From Gemmata sp. (GTDB lineage Bacteria > Planctomycetota > Planctomycetia > Gemmatales > Gemmataceae), in the NCBI GenBank assembly GCA_025055115.1, contig JANWYJ010000056.1, positions 1 through 64,000 on the forward strand: a stretch of 64,000 nucleotides of DNA. The letters are read 5' to 3'. The translations under genes and the position numbers were made by a program. The notes under the pieces were generated by a model. The model worked only from the letters and a program-made list of their open reading frames with translations, searched no databases and had not been told where the DNA came from. Shown here one piece after another: positions 9,243-17,617 of this stretch. How positions within the stretch are numbered: position 1 is the first letter of the stretch; each line of letters starts with the position of its first letter.

Positions 9243-10042
9243 GGAAAGTAGCGCTGGTCACCGGGGCTTCGAGCGGCATTGGCTGGGAACTGGCGCGGCA
9301 GTTGGCCCTGGAGGGTTGCCGAGTGGGGTTGGTGGCCCGCCGCGAGGAGCCGTTGCGGCAATTGGCGGCGCAGATCGCCGCGCAGCAGGGCACGGCGGTG
9401 CCGGTCGTGGCCGATGTCGGCTGCCGGCCCCAAATCGAAGCCGCCTTCGCGCAGGTTCGCGCTCAGTTGGGGCCGATTGATTTGGTTATTGCCAACGCTG
9501 GCATTGGTCGGCCCACGCTGCGCGACCCGGTGAACATGGAGGATGTGGAAGAAACCTTCCGCATCAACTTGATGGGGGTGGTGTACACGGTTTCGGCCGC
9601 GTTACCCGAAATGCTGGCACGCCGCAGTGGGCATCTGGTTGCGGTTTCGAGCTTGGCTGCGTATCGGGGCCTTCCCGCTGAGTCGGCTTATTGTGCCAGC
9701 AAGGCCGCGGTCAATGTATACATGGAAGGGTTGCGGTTGCACCTCCGCGGCACCGGGATCAAGACCACCACCATCTGCCCCGGGTTTGTAACAACTCCCA
9801 TGACGGCCAACAACCAATTCCATATGCCGCAACTAATGACGGCGGAGTTCGCCGCGCGGAAAATGATTCGGGCCATCCGCGCTGGTAAGAAAGTGTATAA
9901 CTTTCCCTGGCGGCTTACTCTGTTGGTCAAGCTCAGCCGCTGGCTGCCCGATGCGGTCATCCATTGGGCCATGGGCGATTACGAAACCGAAGCCCAACAC
10001 GCCGTGGCCCAGCGACGTCCGGACCAACCACTTCCGCCGTAA
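9224..10042 (+). CDS. Short-chain dehydrogenase/reductase (SDR family)
   Basis: A 272-residue classical SDR that should carry out NAD(P)-dependent oxidation or reduction of an alcohol/carbonyl; the substrate is not deducible. The Rossmann glycine motif TGASSGIG is at residues 13-20, NAG at 91-93, the catalytic Ser at 142/143, and YCASK with Tyr156 and Lys160. The C-terminal ~70 residues (SRWLPDAVIHWAMGDYE) resemble SDRs with a lid that sits against membranes or acyl substrates. The ATG at 9224 has GGGAGGT 4 bases upstream and gives the canonical N-terminus; a duplicate start lies 77 bases upstream. A secreted-protein gene follows after 40 bases and may be co-transcribed. Confidence 0.9.
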   Translation: MAQSLAGKVALVTGASSGIGWELARQLALEGCRVGLVARREEPLRQLAAQIAAQQGTAVPVVADVGCRPQIEAAFAQVRAQLGPIDLVIANAGIGRPTLRDPVNMEDVEETFRINLMGVVYTVSAALPEMLARRSGHLVAVSSLAAYRGLPAESAYCASKAAVNVYMEGLRLHLRGTGIKTTTICPGFVTTPMTANNQFHMPQLMTAEFAARKMIRAIRAGKKVYNFPWRLTLLVKLSRWLPDAVIHWAMGDYETEAQHAVAQRRPDQPLPP

Positions 10043-10082
10043 CCAACGCCCGTGGTCCCTCTCTCAGTCCCCGAGGTGCATT

Positions 10083-10487
10083 ATGCGACGTCTGTTCTGT
10101 GCGCTAACGCTGCTGACGGTGAGTTCCCTGGCCGTGGCCGACGACAAACCCGCGGTCAAGGAAATCGACACCAAGGACTTCAAACTGGCCGTTGACCGGG
10201 ATGGCAAACCGACTGCGCCCACCGAGATCAAAACAGCCGACGAGCTGGCCAAAAACGCCGCTCTCAAAGAGGCCGCCGAGGCCATCAAAAAACACGTCAA
10301 CTTCGAGAAGGAAAAACTGGTACTGTTTGCGTGGGGCGGCAGCGGCGGCGACCGCATCACTGCCGACGCGAAGAACCCTGGCACCTTCAACTACTCTCCG
10401 GGCTTCACGCGCGACTATCGCCTGCATGTGAAGCTCTTTGTTGTGCCCAAAGATGCCGTCGTGAAAGTTGTGACGGTTCGCCAGTGA
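10083..10487 (+). CDS. Secreted protein of unknown function
   Basis: A 134-residue protein with a clear signal peptide (MRRLFCALTLLTVSSLAVA, cleavage before DDKP). The mature part has a charged helix (residues ~60-85, EAAEAIKKHVNFEKEK) and a beta-rich C-terminal half including FAWGGSGGDR and YRLHVKLFVVPKDA. I do not recognise the family. It begins 40 bases after the SDR stop on the same strand, so one transcript is plausible. Its final codons and stop are part of a 23-base tandem repeat that continues into the intergenic DNA. Confidence 0.75.
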   Translation: MRRLFCALTLLTVSSLAVADDKPAVKEIDTKDFKLAVDRDGKPTAPTEIKTADELAKNAALKEAAEAIKKHVNFEKEKLVLFAWGGSGGDRITADAKNPGTFNYSPGFTRDYRLHVKLFVVPKDAVVKVVTVRQ

Positions 10488-10558
10488 TCGTCGTGATGGT
10501 TCGCCAGTGATCGTCGTGACGGTTCGTCAGTGAAAGTCGTGACGGTTCGCCAGTGATC
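10467..10558. repeat. Four 23-base tandem units starting inside the gene end
   Basis: Units at 10467-10489, 10490-10512, 10513-10535 and 10536-10558 share the core GTGACGGTTCGCCAGTGA with few substitutions. The first unit contains the last codons and stop (TGA 10485-10487) of the preceding gene. The other three are extra copies of that gene end downstream. Confidence 0.9.
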
Positions 10559-10708
10559 GTGGATGGGTGTTCGGGGAACGCTCACCACCGCGTTGTTCGC
10601 GGCAGCCGGGTGGCCTGCTGAGGCCGAACCCGGCTGCCGGATTACCTCGACCTTGCCGACTGTTCAGGATAAGATGGCTGCGTCACTTCACTGGATTCGG
10701 AGAAGCCC

Positions 10709-12394
10709 ATGCGCTACACACTCGTTTGCGCCGTTGCGGTATTCGTAACGCCTTGGGTGGTCGCACAACAGCCATCCGCGGCTCCATCGGCCCGTCCACT
10801 CATCACTTTCCAAACGCCCCCGGTCGAAAAACTCCTCAACGACCTGCGCACCGTTGCCGACCACATCGGCGGCGAGAAAGCCGTGCAGCGCTTCAACACG
10901 GCACTCAAAGAGAAATTCGGCGATAAAGGCTTGGAAGGCTTAGACTTAAGTAAACCAATCTTCGGCTATATCCACTTCGGCGAAACATTCAGCGCATCAA
11001 CAGTCGTGGTCGCGATTCCCTCCAGCACGGACAAGGAATTCCTCGCGCTGTGCAGCCGGCTGTTCGATGGCGAACAACCCAAAGATTTGGGCAAAGGCCT
11101 CTACGAACTGCCAGGGCCTAGCCCCGAGGCGAAAGTCCGCCTCACCTTCGCCGACCAATACGCCTATGTCGCGATCGGCCTGAATCCCGACGCGGTACTC
11201 GATGCCAAAGTCCGCCAGGCCCCCGCGCAAGTGATCGACCCGGCGGAAACCGCTTTCTTCTCCGGCAAACTCCACTTCGACCGCCTCACCCCGGAGCTGA
11301 AAAAAGCCCTGCCAACGTATTTCGCCGAACTCAAAAAACAACTCGAAAACGATGACTTCATCCCCTTCCCACCCCTGGCCGCAGTGATTCGCGCCCCAAT
11401 CGCCGATATCGAGAAACTGTTCACCCGCTACTTGCTATTGCTGACCGGGGCCGACAGCGCCGCCGTTCGCGTCAACATCGACCAACCAACGGGCGAATTG
11501 TTCGTCGATCTGCTGCTCAACCCGAAGAAAGGCACGGCGTTAGCTCAAGAAATCGCGGCCCGCAAACCCACCGGCAACAAGTTCGCAGGCGTCATTACCC
11601 CAGACACCGTTGTCGGCTTCAAAACCCGCCTGCCGTTTTTCAACGACGAACTGAAAGCCGCCTCCGGAAAAGTGTTGGAAGAGTTGCAAAAACTCGTCGC
11701 CCAAGCCGGACCGGATGCCCCCAAAGATTTCCTCGATGAACTCGTCAAAGGCCTCCGACGGACCATTCAGGCCGGCGAAGTGGACCTTGCGGGGGCGATC
11801 CGCGGTCCCGACAAAAACGGCGATTTCACCCTGGCCGTAGCCGCCGCGTTCGACGATCCCTCTGGCGTTGAGAAAGAATTCAAAAAAATGTTCGAGGCGC
11901 AAGCCACACCCGACGACAAAGAGCGGATGAAATGGAACGCCGACAAAGCCGGAACCATCGCCATCCACACCTACCAAATCCCTCACAACGAGTTCTCCAA
12001 CTTCGGTAAACCCTTCGGAGATGCGAAAGCCACAGCCGCCTTCTGCTTCGCGCCCAAAGGGGTGTATGTGGTTGTCGGTCCTGATCCGGTGCCAGTTCTC
12101 AAAGACCTCCTGAAGCTCCAACCGCAAGAGTCCCCGGTGGTGGATGTCCTGATCAATCCGGCCCGGCTGGGAAAGCTTGTGGAGAAAACCGGGGGCGATC
12201 GTGTAGAAGTGGAGAAGGTCTTGGGCAAAGACGACCAGATGCTGTCCGCAGTGAAACTGGCCATCACCGGCGGTGAGCAACTGAAAGTTCGTTTGTCGGT
12301 GAACCTGCGTTTGCTGCCGCGGGCGCTGTTCATGGCCGAATTGATCCCAGGTGAGCCTGGAGTCGTCCCCCCTCCGCCGGTGGAAAAGCGATAA
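10709..12394 (+). CDS. Large secreted protein of unknown function
   Basis: A 561-residue protein with a signal peptide (MRYTLVCAVAVFVTPWVVA, then QQPSAAP). The mature protein is mixed alpha/beta with recurring patterns: a helical segment with EKLFTRYL, then strands such as AVRVNIDQPTGELFVDLLL and KGVYVVVGPDPVPVL. It lacks cysteines suited to disulfide bonding, a haem motif or protease motifs. The Pro-rich tail (GVVPPPPVEKR) looks like a flexible C-terminus. It may be a planctomycete-specific exported family; no function can be assigned. GGAG six bases before ATG 10709 supports the start. A small inverted repeat follows directly after the stop. Confidence 0.75.
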   Translation: MRYTLVCAVAVFVTPWVVAQQPSAAPSARPLITFQTPPVEKLLNDLRTVADHIGGEKAVQRFNTALKEKFGDKGLEGLDLSKPIFGYIHFGETFSASTVVVAIPSSTDKEFLALCSRLFDGEQPKDLGKGLYELPGPSPEAKVRLTFADQYAYVAIGLNPDAVLDAKVRQAPAQVIDPAETAFFSGKLHFDRLTPELKKALPTYFAELKKQLENDDFIPFPPLAAVIRAPIADIEKLFTRYLLLLTGADSAAVRVNIDQPTGELFVDLLLNPKKGTALAQEIAARKPTGNKFAGVITPDTVVGFKTRLPFFNDELKAASGKVLEELQKLVAQAGPDAPKDFLDELVKGLRRTIQAGEVDLAGAIRGPDKNGDFTLAVAAAFDDPSGVEKEFKKMFEAQATPDDKERMKWNADKAGTIAIHTYQIPHNEFSNFGKPFGDAKATAAFCFAPKGVYVVVGPDPVPVLKDLLKLQPQESPVVDVLINPARLGKLVEKTGGDRVEVEKVLGKDDQMLSAVKLAITGGEQLKVRLSVNLRLLPRALFMAELIPGEPGVVPPPPVEKR

Positions 12395-12395
12395 G

Positions 12396-12412
12396 TTCTG
12401 AATAATTCAGAA
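12396..12412 (+). terminator. Weak intrinsic-terminator-like hairpin
   Basis: TTCTGAAT and its reverse complement ATTCAGAA flank a single base, starting two bases after the stop of the secreted-protein gene. The stem is AT-rich and followed by only TTTG, so termination would be weak. Confidence 0.35.
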
Positions 12413-12440
12413 TTTGTGGCCCCCAACGCTCGGTCGGTCG

Positions 12441-12601
12441 GGGCCGCACGGCTGCCGATAACGAACGTACGCTCTACCTACCGGCGTTGGCTCTTGTTGA
12501 CTTTGCAAGTTGTTGACTTTGCAAGTTGTTGACGCAAGTTGGATGTTGATTTTGCAAGTTGTTGACTTTGCAAGGGCCGCACGACTGCCGAGAGCGAACG
12601 T
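12441..12601. repeat. Nested repeats before the ABC gene
   Basis: A 28-base sequence at 12441-12468 returns at 12574-12601 with 3 mismatches. Between them, the 16-mer TTGTTGACTTTGCAAG occurs intact at 12494, 12510 and 12559, with partial copies at 12526 and 12542. Spacers are too short and irregular for CRISPR. The region lies in the 363-base gap before the ABC transporter and otherwise holds no gene. Confidence 0.85.
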
Positions 12602-12757
12602 CATTTCCGCTGTCTCAAGCCCTTCGGCTCGCTTGGGGTGCGTGTTCGCGCCCCCGGGCCAACGGCGACCGGACCGGAATTGCCCTAGATTCGCTGGCTC
12701 GCCCTCGCTATACCCTGGCCACGACATGCGCGCGAAGACCGCTGTGAGGGACAAGCC

Positions 12758-13759
12758 GTGGCTGACGAGGGCGAATTCGTCGTTGAAACGCAGCATCTCA
12801 CCAAGATATACCAAAACCGGCAAATCGCGCTCAACGACGTGACGCTTTCCATTGAACCCGGTTGCGTGTTGGGGCTGCTCGGCCCCAATGGCGCAGGCAA
12901 AACCACGTTCCTGCGGCTGATTCTGGGGCTGCACCGCCCCACCGCGGGGTGGGTGAAAGTCTTCAACCAACGGATGAGTCCCAACGCCGCCGATCTCCGC
13001 CGCCGCATCGGCTATATACCCACCAACCCGCAGTTTCCCAAGGGGATGACGCCGATCACCTACCTTGATTACATCGCGCGCCTGTTCGGCCTGCCAGCCA
13101 GTGTCCGCAAACCCAAACTCGCAACGCTCATTCGCGCCGTCGATCTGCTGCCGCATTCCGGCGATGCCATCGCCCACTTCACCCCGGGAATGACAGCCCG
13201 GTTGGCCGTGGCCGCCAGCCTTATCAACGAACCGGATTTGCTCATCTGGGACGAACCCACCCACGGTCTGGACATTGAAGCCCGCCGCTCGATGCTCGAA
13301 CTCATCAAACGGCTGGCCAGCGAAAAAACGCTCATCATCAGCAGCCACAATCTCAGCGATGTCGATGAAGTGTGCAACCATGCCTGCGTGCTCAACAAAG
13401 GGCAGATGATCTTCCACGGCAGTTTGCAAGACCTCAAAGGCCGTATCCGCAAGAACCATTACGAACTCGACCTCGATGGTGACCAAAAAGCGATCAGCAA
13501 ATCGGTGCAAGCCGTTCGTGGCCTCAAAGATGTGACCCAAGCGATTCTGCGGCACCGGCGCTTGGAAGTGAAACTCGGCGACGAAACCCCCAATGCCCTC
13601 GTCTTGGCCCAGTTGTTCCAAATACTGGCCGATCATAAAGTGACGCTCATTACGGTGCGCAGCATCGGCATGCAAACAGAACAAGCGTATCTGGATTTGG
13701 TCGAAAAAGAAGAAGGTCGCGGCTTCGCCCGGTTGTATCAGGTAGCGGAAGCGGCCTGA
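12758..13759 (+). CDS. ABC transporter ATP-binding protein
   Basis: A 333-residue ATPase subunit of an ABC-2 type exporter. Walker A is GPNGAGKTT near residue 43, Walker B is LLIWDEPTHGLD near residue 162, and the switch His lies in IISSHNLSD. The signature before Walker B reads FTPGMTARLA, which replaces the usual S-x-G-M/LSGGQ form with T-P-G-M, a mild divergence. The ~100 residues after the nucleotide-binding domain are an extra C-terminal domain common in ABC-2 ATPases. The GTG at 12758 starts translation; the family's N-terminal strand begins a few residues later. The membrane partner is encoded 43 bases downstream. Confidence 0.92.
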   Translation: MADEGEFVVETQHLTKIYQNRQIALNDVTLSIEPGCVLGLLGPNGAGKTTFLRLILGLHRPTAGWVKVFNQRMSPNAADLRRRIGYIPTNPQFPKGMTPITYLDYIARLFGLPASVRKPKLATLIRAVDLLPHSGDAIAHFTPGMTARLAVAASLINEPDLLIWDEPTHGLDIEARRSMLELIKRLASEKTLIISSHNLSDVDEVCNHACVLNKGQMIFHGSLQDLKGRIRKNHYELDLDGDQKAISKSVQAVRGLKDVTQAILRHRRLEVKLGDETPNALVLAQLFQILADHKVTLITVRSIGMQTEQAYLDLVEKEEGRGFARLYQVAEAA

Positions 13760-13802
13760 GAACGAGGGGCCAGCCGTTGCTGGGGAAGTGGGAGATGTGG
13801 GT

Positions 13803-14588
13803 ATGGACGCCAGTCCCCCCGTGGTCACGGTCCGATTCAACCGCTTTCTGCCATATTGGGCCGTCTTTCAAACCGATTTCCACTACACCCTGCGCAGTTG
13901 GGTGTACCGCTTGTGGGTGCTGATGGCGGTGGTGGCCAGCACCGGCTTATTGGTGTACCGCATGGGTTTGCACACCGAAGCGGGGCTATTCCAGAGCGCT
14001 GCCGCCCACTGTAGCGATGTCTTTCGCCTGCTGATCGCCGGCAGTTTGGCGTTGATTGTGGTCTTGGCCGTCTCGGCCATCAGTGGCGAACGCGCTACGG
14101 TGGCCGATGCGGTGCTCAGTCGCGGCATTAGCCGCTACCAATACTTCTTGGCGAAATGGCATGCCCGGTTGCTCGTGGTGGCGGCTACGTTTGCCGTCCT
14201 CGCCGCCTGTGTCCTTCTGGCCAGCTATTTTCTGTTCCAAGATGCCTCACAAAGTGATCTGAGCCTGCGGGGGGGATTGGCAGCCATCCTCACCGTGTGT
14301 GCCCTGTTCGCGGTGATTGTCTCGTGGGGGGTGACGATCGGGGCTCTCACCAACAGCACCATGCTGGGAATTACGATCTTTTGGTTGGTGCTGTACGGGT
14401 CCGGGTTTCTCCTGACGCTTTTGCCGGAGCCGTGGCCGTCGCCCGAACGACACCTGGCTCGATTGCAATTTATGCTGCAAGGCCAATTCAATTCAGAACT
14501 TGTGACGCAACTGCTGCTCGGCAGTGGGGTTCTGTGCCTGCTGGCAGCCGGCATCGGCCTGCTCGGCTTCAGCCGCCGCGATGTCTGA
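13803..14588 (+). CDS. ABC-2 type transporter permease
   Basis: A 261-residue membrane protein with about six hydrophobic helices, including WVYRLWVLMAVVASTGLLVY, SLALIVVLAVSAISGE, LLVVAATFAVLAACVLLA and a last helix LCLLAAGIGLLGFSRRDV ending just before the stop. The SGERATVADAVLSRGISR loop after the second or third helix is typical of ABC-2 permeases (the SGE...LLSRPISR pattern). It is the channel-forming partner of the ATPase just upstream; the substrate is unknown. The ATG at 13803 was preferred to GTG 13788 because GGAG lies 8 bases before it. The last ~20 bases of the gene are copied downstream. Confidence 0.85.
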   Translation: MDASPPVVTVRFNRFLPYWAVFQTDFHYTLRSWVYRLWVLMAVVASTGLLVYRMGLHTEAGLFQSAAAHCSDVFRLLIAGSLALIVVLAVSAISGERATVADAVLSRGISRYQYFLAKWHARLLVVAATFAVLAACVLLASYFLFQDASQSDLSLRGGLAAILTVCALFAVIVSWGVTIGALTNSTMLGITIFWLVLYGSGFLLTLLPEPWPSPERHLARLQFMLQGQFNSELVTQLLLGSGVLCLLAAGIGLLGFSRRDV

Positions 14589-14718
14589 ACCAAGGGGTAC
14601 GACACCACAGCCGGCTCGGCTTCAGTCGCCGCGATGTCTGAACCCTCTGGCACCGCGATGCAAGTATTCTTGAACGGGTTATCCACCACCGTGGTGAGCC
14701 TATCGCGATCTCTGAACC
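14561..14718. repeat. Duplicated 3' end of the ABC permease gene
   Basis: Bases 14561-14591, covering the last codons and the TGA stop, recur at 14614-14644 with one mismatch (offset 53). A shorter third copy of the CGCGATSTCTGAACC core lies at 14704-14718. The copies are outside any gene. Confidence 0.9.
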
Positions 14719-14934
14719 ATCTTGTACTGCCACGCGATGCCACGGACCGACGATGGGATCGGTGAAAAACGCAAGCGGCATCCCCCGCGAGCTGTTCATT
14801 TTTTGTTCACTGGGCCATCTTCACCACCCACGAGTGACGATTCCCTCCCGGACAGAACCTTCTTCCCTCCATTGGCTGGTGAAACTGGCGGGCGAGGAGC
14901 GGCTGGGAGGCGATTCACTCTCCCTTTCAGAACC

Positions 14935-15033
14935 TTTTCCCCACGGTGTTGACCACCAGACGTTGCCAGCGGCAAGCGGCGTCTGGTACACGACGATCGG
15001 TGGCGAGTTTTCCCCGCGGTGTTGACCACCAGA
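14935..15033. repeat. Direct repeat and nested hairpin before the PSCyt1 gene
   Basis: A 26-base sequence at 14935-14960 recurs at 15008-15033 with one mismatch (offset 73). Between the copies, ACCAGACG (14955-14962) pairs with CGTCTGGT (14980-14987), with TTGCC-AGC-GGCAA as an inner stem. The whole 14589-15154 gap carries no recognisable gene. Confidence 0.8.
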
Positions 15034-15154
15034 AGTCGCCAGCGCTGCGAGGGAGGAAATCCTCGTGGCCTGTTGCTTCATTCGAGTCAGCGGTTTAATA
15101 TATCGGATGAGTCGATATGGGCTGAAATCCCACCCCACCCTCCTCTTCCCTCGA

Positions 15155-17614
15155 ATGATCCTCAAATTTTCTCGACCAAGCCTGTTCGCGGTGGTGATGG
15201 GGGCCGGGTTGGTCACCTCCGCCGGGGCTGACGATACCAAGCCCGGCGCCGCGCCATTGTCGCCGGCAGCAGAAGGAGTTATTGACTTCGATCGGGATAT
15301 CAAACCGATCTTCGCGGCCCATTGTGTCCAGTGCCACGGGCCGACCAAGCAGAAAGGCGGCCTGCGTCTCGACACCAGCACCCACGCCCAAGAGGGCGGC
15401 AACAGCGGCCCGGTCATTGTGGCGGGCAAAAGCCGAGAAAGCCCATTGATTCACGCCGTGATGGGGCAAGAACCGTACTCACGGATGCCACCTGGTCCGG
15501 GGAAACAACTCCATGCTGCAGAGATCGGCAAACTCCGGGCCTGGATCGATCAAGGGGCCGTGTGGGGCAGCGCCATCACGGTAGAAGCCCCCGCGGAGCG
15601 ATCGCGCCACTGGGCCTTCCAGCCCATCCAACGGCCGGCGGTTCCGGTGGTGACCAACCCGCAAGCCCGCATCCACAATCCGATCGACCAGTTCATCCTC
15701 GCTCGCTTAGAGCGGGAAAAACTGGCCCCCTCGCCCCCAGCCGATAAAACGACGCTGCTGCGCCGCGTCAGCCTCGACTTGATCGGCTTGCCTCCCACCC
15801 CAGAAGAACTCGAGGCCTTTCTCAACGACGACTCGCCTCAGGCCTTTGAAAAGGTCGTCGATCGGCTATTGGCCAGCCCGCATTACGGGGAACGCTGGGG
15901 CCGCCACTGGCTCGATGCCGCTCGCTACGCCGATAGCGATGGCTACGAGAAAGACACAGGCCGCCCCTTCGCCTGGCGCTATCGCGACTGGGTCATCGCG
16001 GCCCTCAATGCCGATATGCCCTTCGATCAATTCACCATCGAACAACTCGCGGGCGATCTGCTTCCCAACGCCACGCTGCAACAGAAGATCGCCACGGGCT
16101 TCCACCGCAATACGCTCACCAACAAAGAAGGCGGTGTGGATCAGGAAGAATTCCGCGTCGCTGCGGTGGTCGATCGCGTCAATACCACGGGCACGGTCTG
16201 GCTGGGGCTGACCCTCGGCTGCGCCCAGTGTCATGACCACAAGTACGACCCGATCTCGCAGCGTGAATTCTATCAACTGTTTGCGTTCTTCAACGCCGAT
16301 CAAGAGGTGGATATCGCCGCACCGTTGCCTGGTGAAGCCGAACGGCTCGAAAAGGAATGGGCCGCCTTCAACGCCGAAAAAGCCAAACTCGAAGCCGCCA
16401 TTCAAGAGGCCAAGGAGATGAACCGGCCCGCGGCAGAACTGAAGAAACGCGAAACCGCCCTGGCCAATCATCTGAAGAAAGCCCCCAGTGGTGCCAAAGC
16501 TCCCACCATCGCCCAAGGTCCTCCGCGCAAAACCTATGTTATGCCCCGGGGCGACTTCCTCCGCCGCGGTGTCGAGGTGACACCCAACACCCCCGCGGTA
16601 TTGCCACCCATCCGCCGCGAAGCGGGCCAGTCTGGACCGCTGACACGGCTCGATTTGGCCCGATGGCTCGTGGCACCCGACCATCCCCTCACAGCCCGGG
16701 TGATCGTCAATTGGGTGTGGGGGAAGTTCTTCGGCCGTGGTCTGGTCGCCACTCCGGAAGATTTCGGCACCCAAGGCGAGAAACCCAGCCACCCAGAGTT
16801 GCTCGATTGGCTGGCCAGCGAGTTTCGCACGCCAGCGTGGCCAGGCGCTGACACACAAGGTACTGCCGCGGCGTGGTCGCTCAAACGGCTGCACAAGCTC
16901 ATCGTCCTGTCGGCGACCTATCAGCAATCGTCGGTGCTGCGGCCTGAACTGCAGCAACACGACCCGCTCAACGTTCTGCTGGCCCGGCAACAACGCCTCC
17001 GGCTCGAAGCCGAATTGATCCGCGACCGAGCCTTAGCGGTCAGCGGCCTGCTCAATCCCACCGTTGGCGGTCCCTCCATTCGCCCTCCCCAACCACCGGG
17101 CATTTCCGAACTGACCTACGCCAACAGCGCCAAGTGGATCGAAAGCACCGGCCCGGAGAAGTATAAACGCGGGCTGTACATCTGGTTCCAGCGGACCAGC
17201 CCCTACCCCATGCTCATGACCTTCGATTCCCCCGATTCCAACGTCTGTGTGGTCCGCCGCGAACGCTCCAACACCCCCCTGCAAGCCCTGACACTCCTCA
17301 ATGATGCGGTGTTCGTCGAGGCGGCGCAAGCCCTGGGCCGACGGATTCTCGCCGAACACCCCGACGCGACCGACCAGCAACGCCTGCGAGCCTTGTTCCG
17401 CCTCAGCCTCAGCCGCAACCCGCAACCCGCAGAAACCGAGCGCTTGATGAAGCTCCTTGATACCTTCCGGCAACTGGCCAAAGCCGACGCCGCTGGTGCC
17501 GAAAAGCTCCTCGCAGCGCACAAACCCAACCACGTTCCTGCCACGGAAGCCGCCGCCTGGGTGGCAGTGGCCCGTACCCTGTTGAATCTCGATGAATTCG
17601 TCACACGGGACTAA
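15155..17614 (+). CDS. PSCyt1 / DUF1549 / DUF1553 domain protein
   Basis: An 819-residue secreted protein with a signal peptide (FAVVMGAGLVTSAGA). A planctomycete cytochrome c-type domain (PSCyt1) carries CVQCH at residues 57-61, then a DUF1549 (PSD1-like) domain around DRLLASPHYGERWGRHWLD with a second CAQCHDHKYDPI motif. A helical linker rich in Lys/Glu follows, then DUF1553 with LARWLVAPDHPLTARV and RRERSNTPLQALTLLND. Haem binding by the first CxxCH is expected from the family; the cellular role (extracytoplasmic, probably polysaccharide breakdown) is still unclear in the literature I know. The ATG at 15155 leaves a proper signal peptide; longer in-frame starts exist. It is followed 4 bases later by the DUF1501 gene, its usual partner. 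Confidence 0.92.
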   Translation: MILKFSRPSLFAVVMGAGLVTSAGADDTKPGAAPLSPAAEGVIDFDRDIKPIFAAHCVQCHGPTKQKGGLRLDTSTHAQEGGNSGPVIVAGKSRESPLIHAVMGQEPYSRMPPGPGKQLHAAEIGKLRAWIDQGAVWGSAITVEAPAERSRHWAFQPIQRPAVPVVTNPQARIHNPIDQFILARLEREKLAPSPPADKTTLLRRVSLDLIGLPPTPEELEAFLNDDSPQAFEKVVDRLLASPHYGERWGRHWLDAARYADSDGYEKDTGRPFAWRYRDWVIAALNADMPFDQFTIEQLAGDLLPNATLQQKIATGFHRNTLTNKEGGVDQEEFRVAAVVDRVNTTGTVWLGLTLGCAQCHDHKYDPISQREFYQLFAFFNADQEVDIAAPLPGEAERLEKEWAAFNAEKAKLEAAIQEAKEMNRPAAELKKRETALANHLKKAPSGAKAPTIAQGPPRKTYVMPRGDFLRRGVEVTPNTPAVLPPIRREAGQSGPLTRLDLARWLVAPDHPLTARVIVNWVWGKFFGRGLVATPEDFGTQGEKPSHPELLDWLASEFRTPAWPGADTQGTAAAWSLKRLHKLIVLSATYQQSSVLRPELQQHDPLNVLLARQQRLRLEAELIRDRALAVSGLLNPTVGGPSIRPPQPPGISELTYANSAKWIESTGPEKYKRGLYIWFQRTSPYPMLMTFDSPDSNVCVVRRERSNTPLQALTLLNDAVFVEAAQALGRRILAEHPDATDQQRLRALFRLSLSRNPQPAETERLMKLLDTFRQLAKADAAGAEKLLAAHKPNHVPATEAAAWVAVARTLLNLDEFVTRD

Positions 17615-17617
17615 CCG

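Noticed and set aside
12494-12574. CRISPR-like array from TTGTTGACTTTGCAAG copies
   Set aside because: Repeats are only 16 bases, spacers are absent or a few bases, and no cas gene is near.
12407-13840. 477-codon minus-strand frame opposite the ABC ATPase gene
   Set aside because: The plus strand encodes a clear ABC ATPase with Walker motifs; the minus frame has no domain signature.
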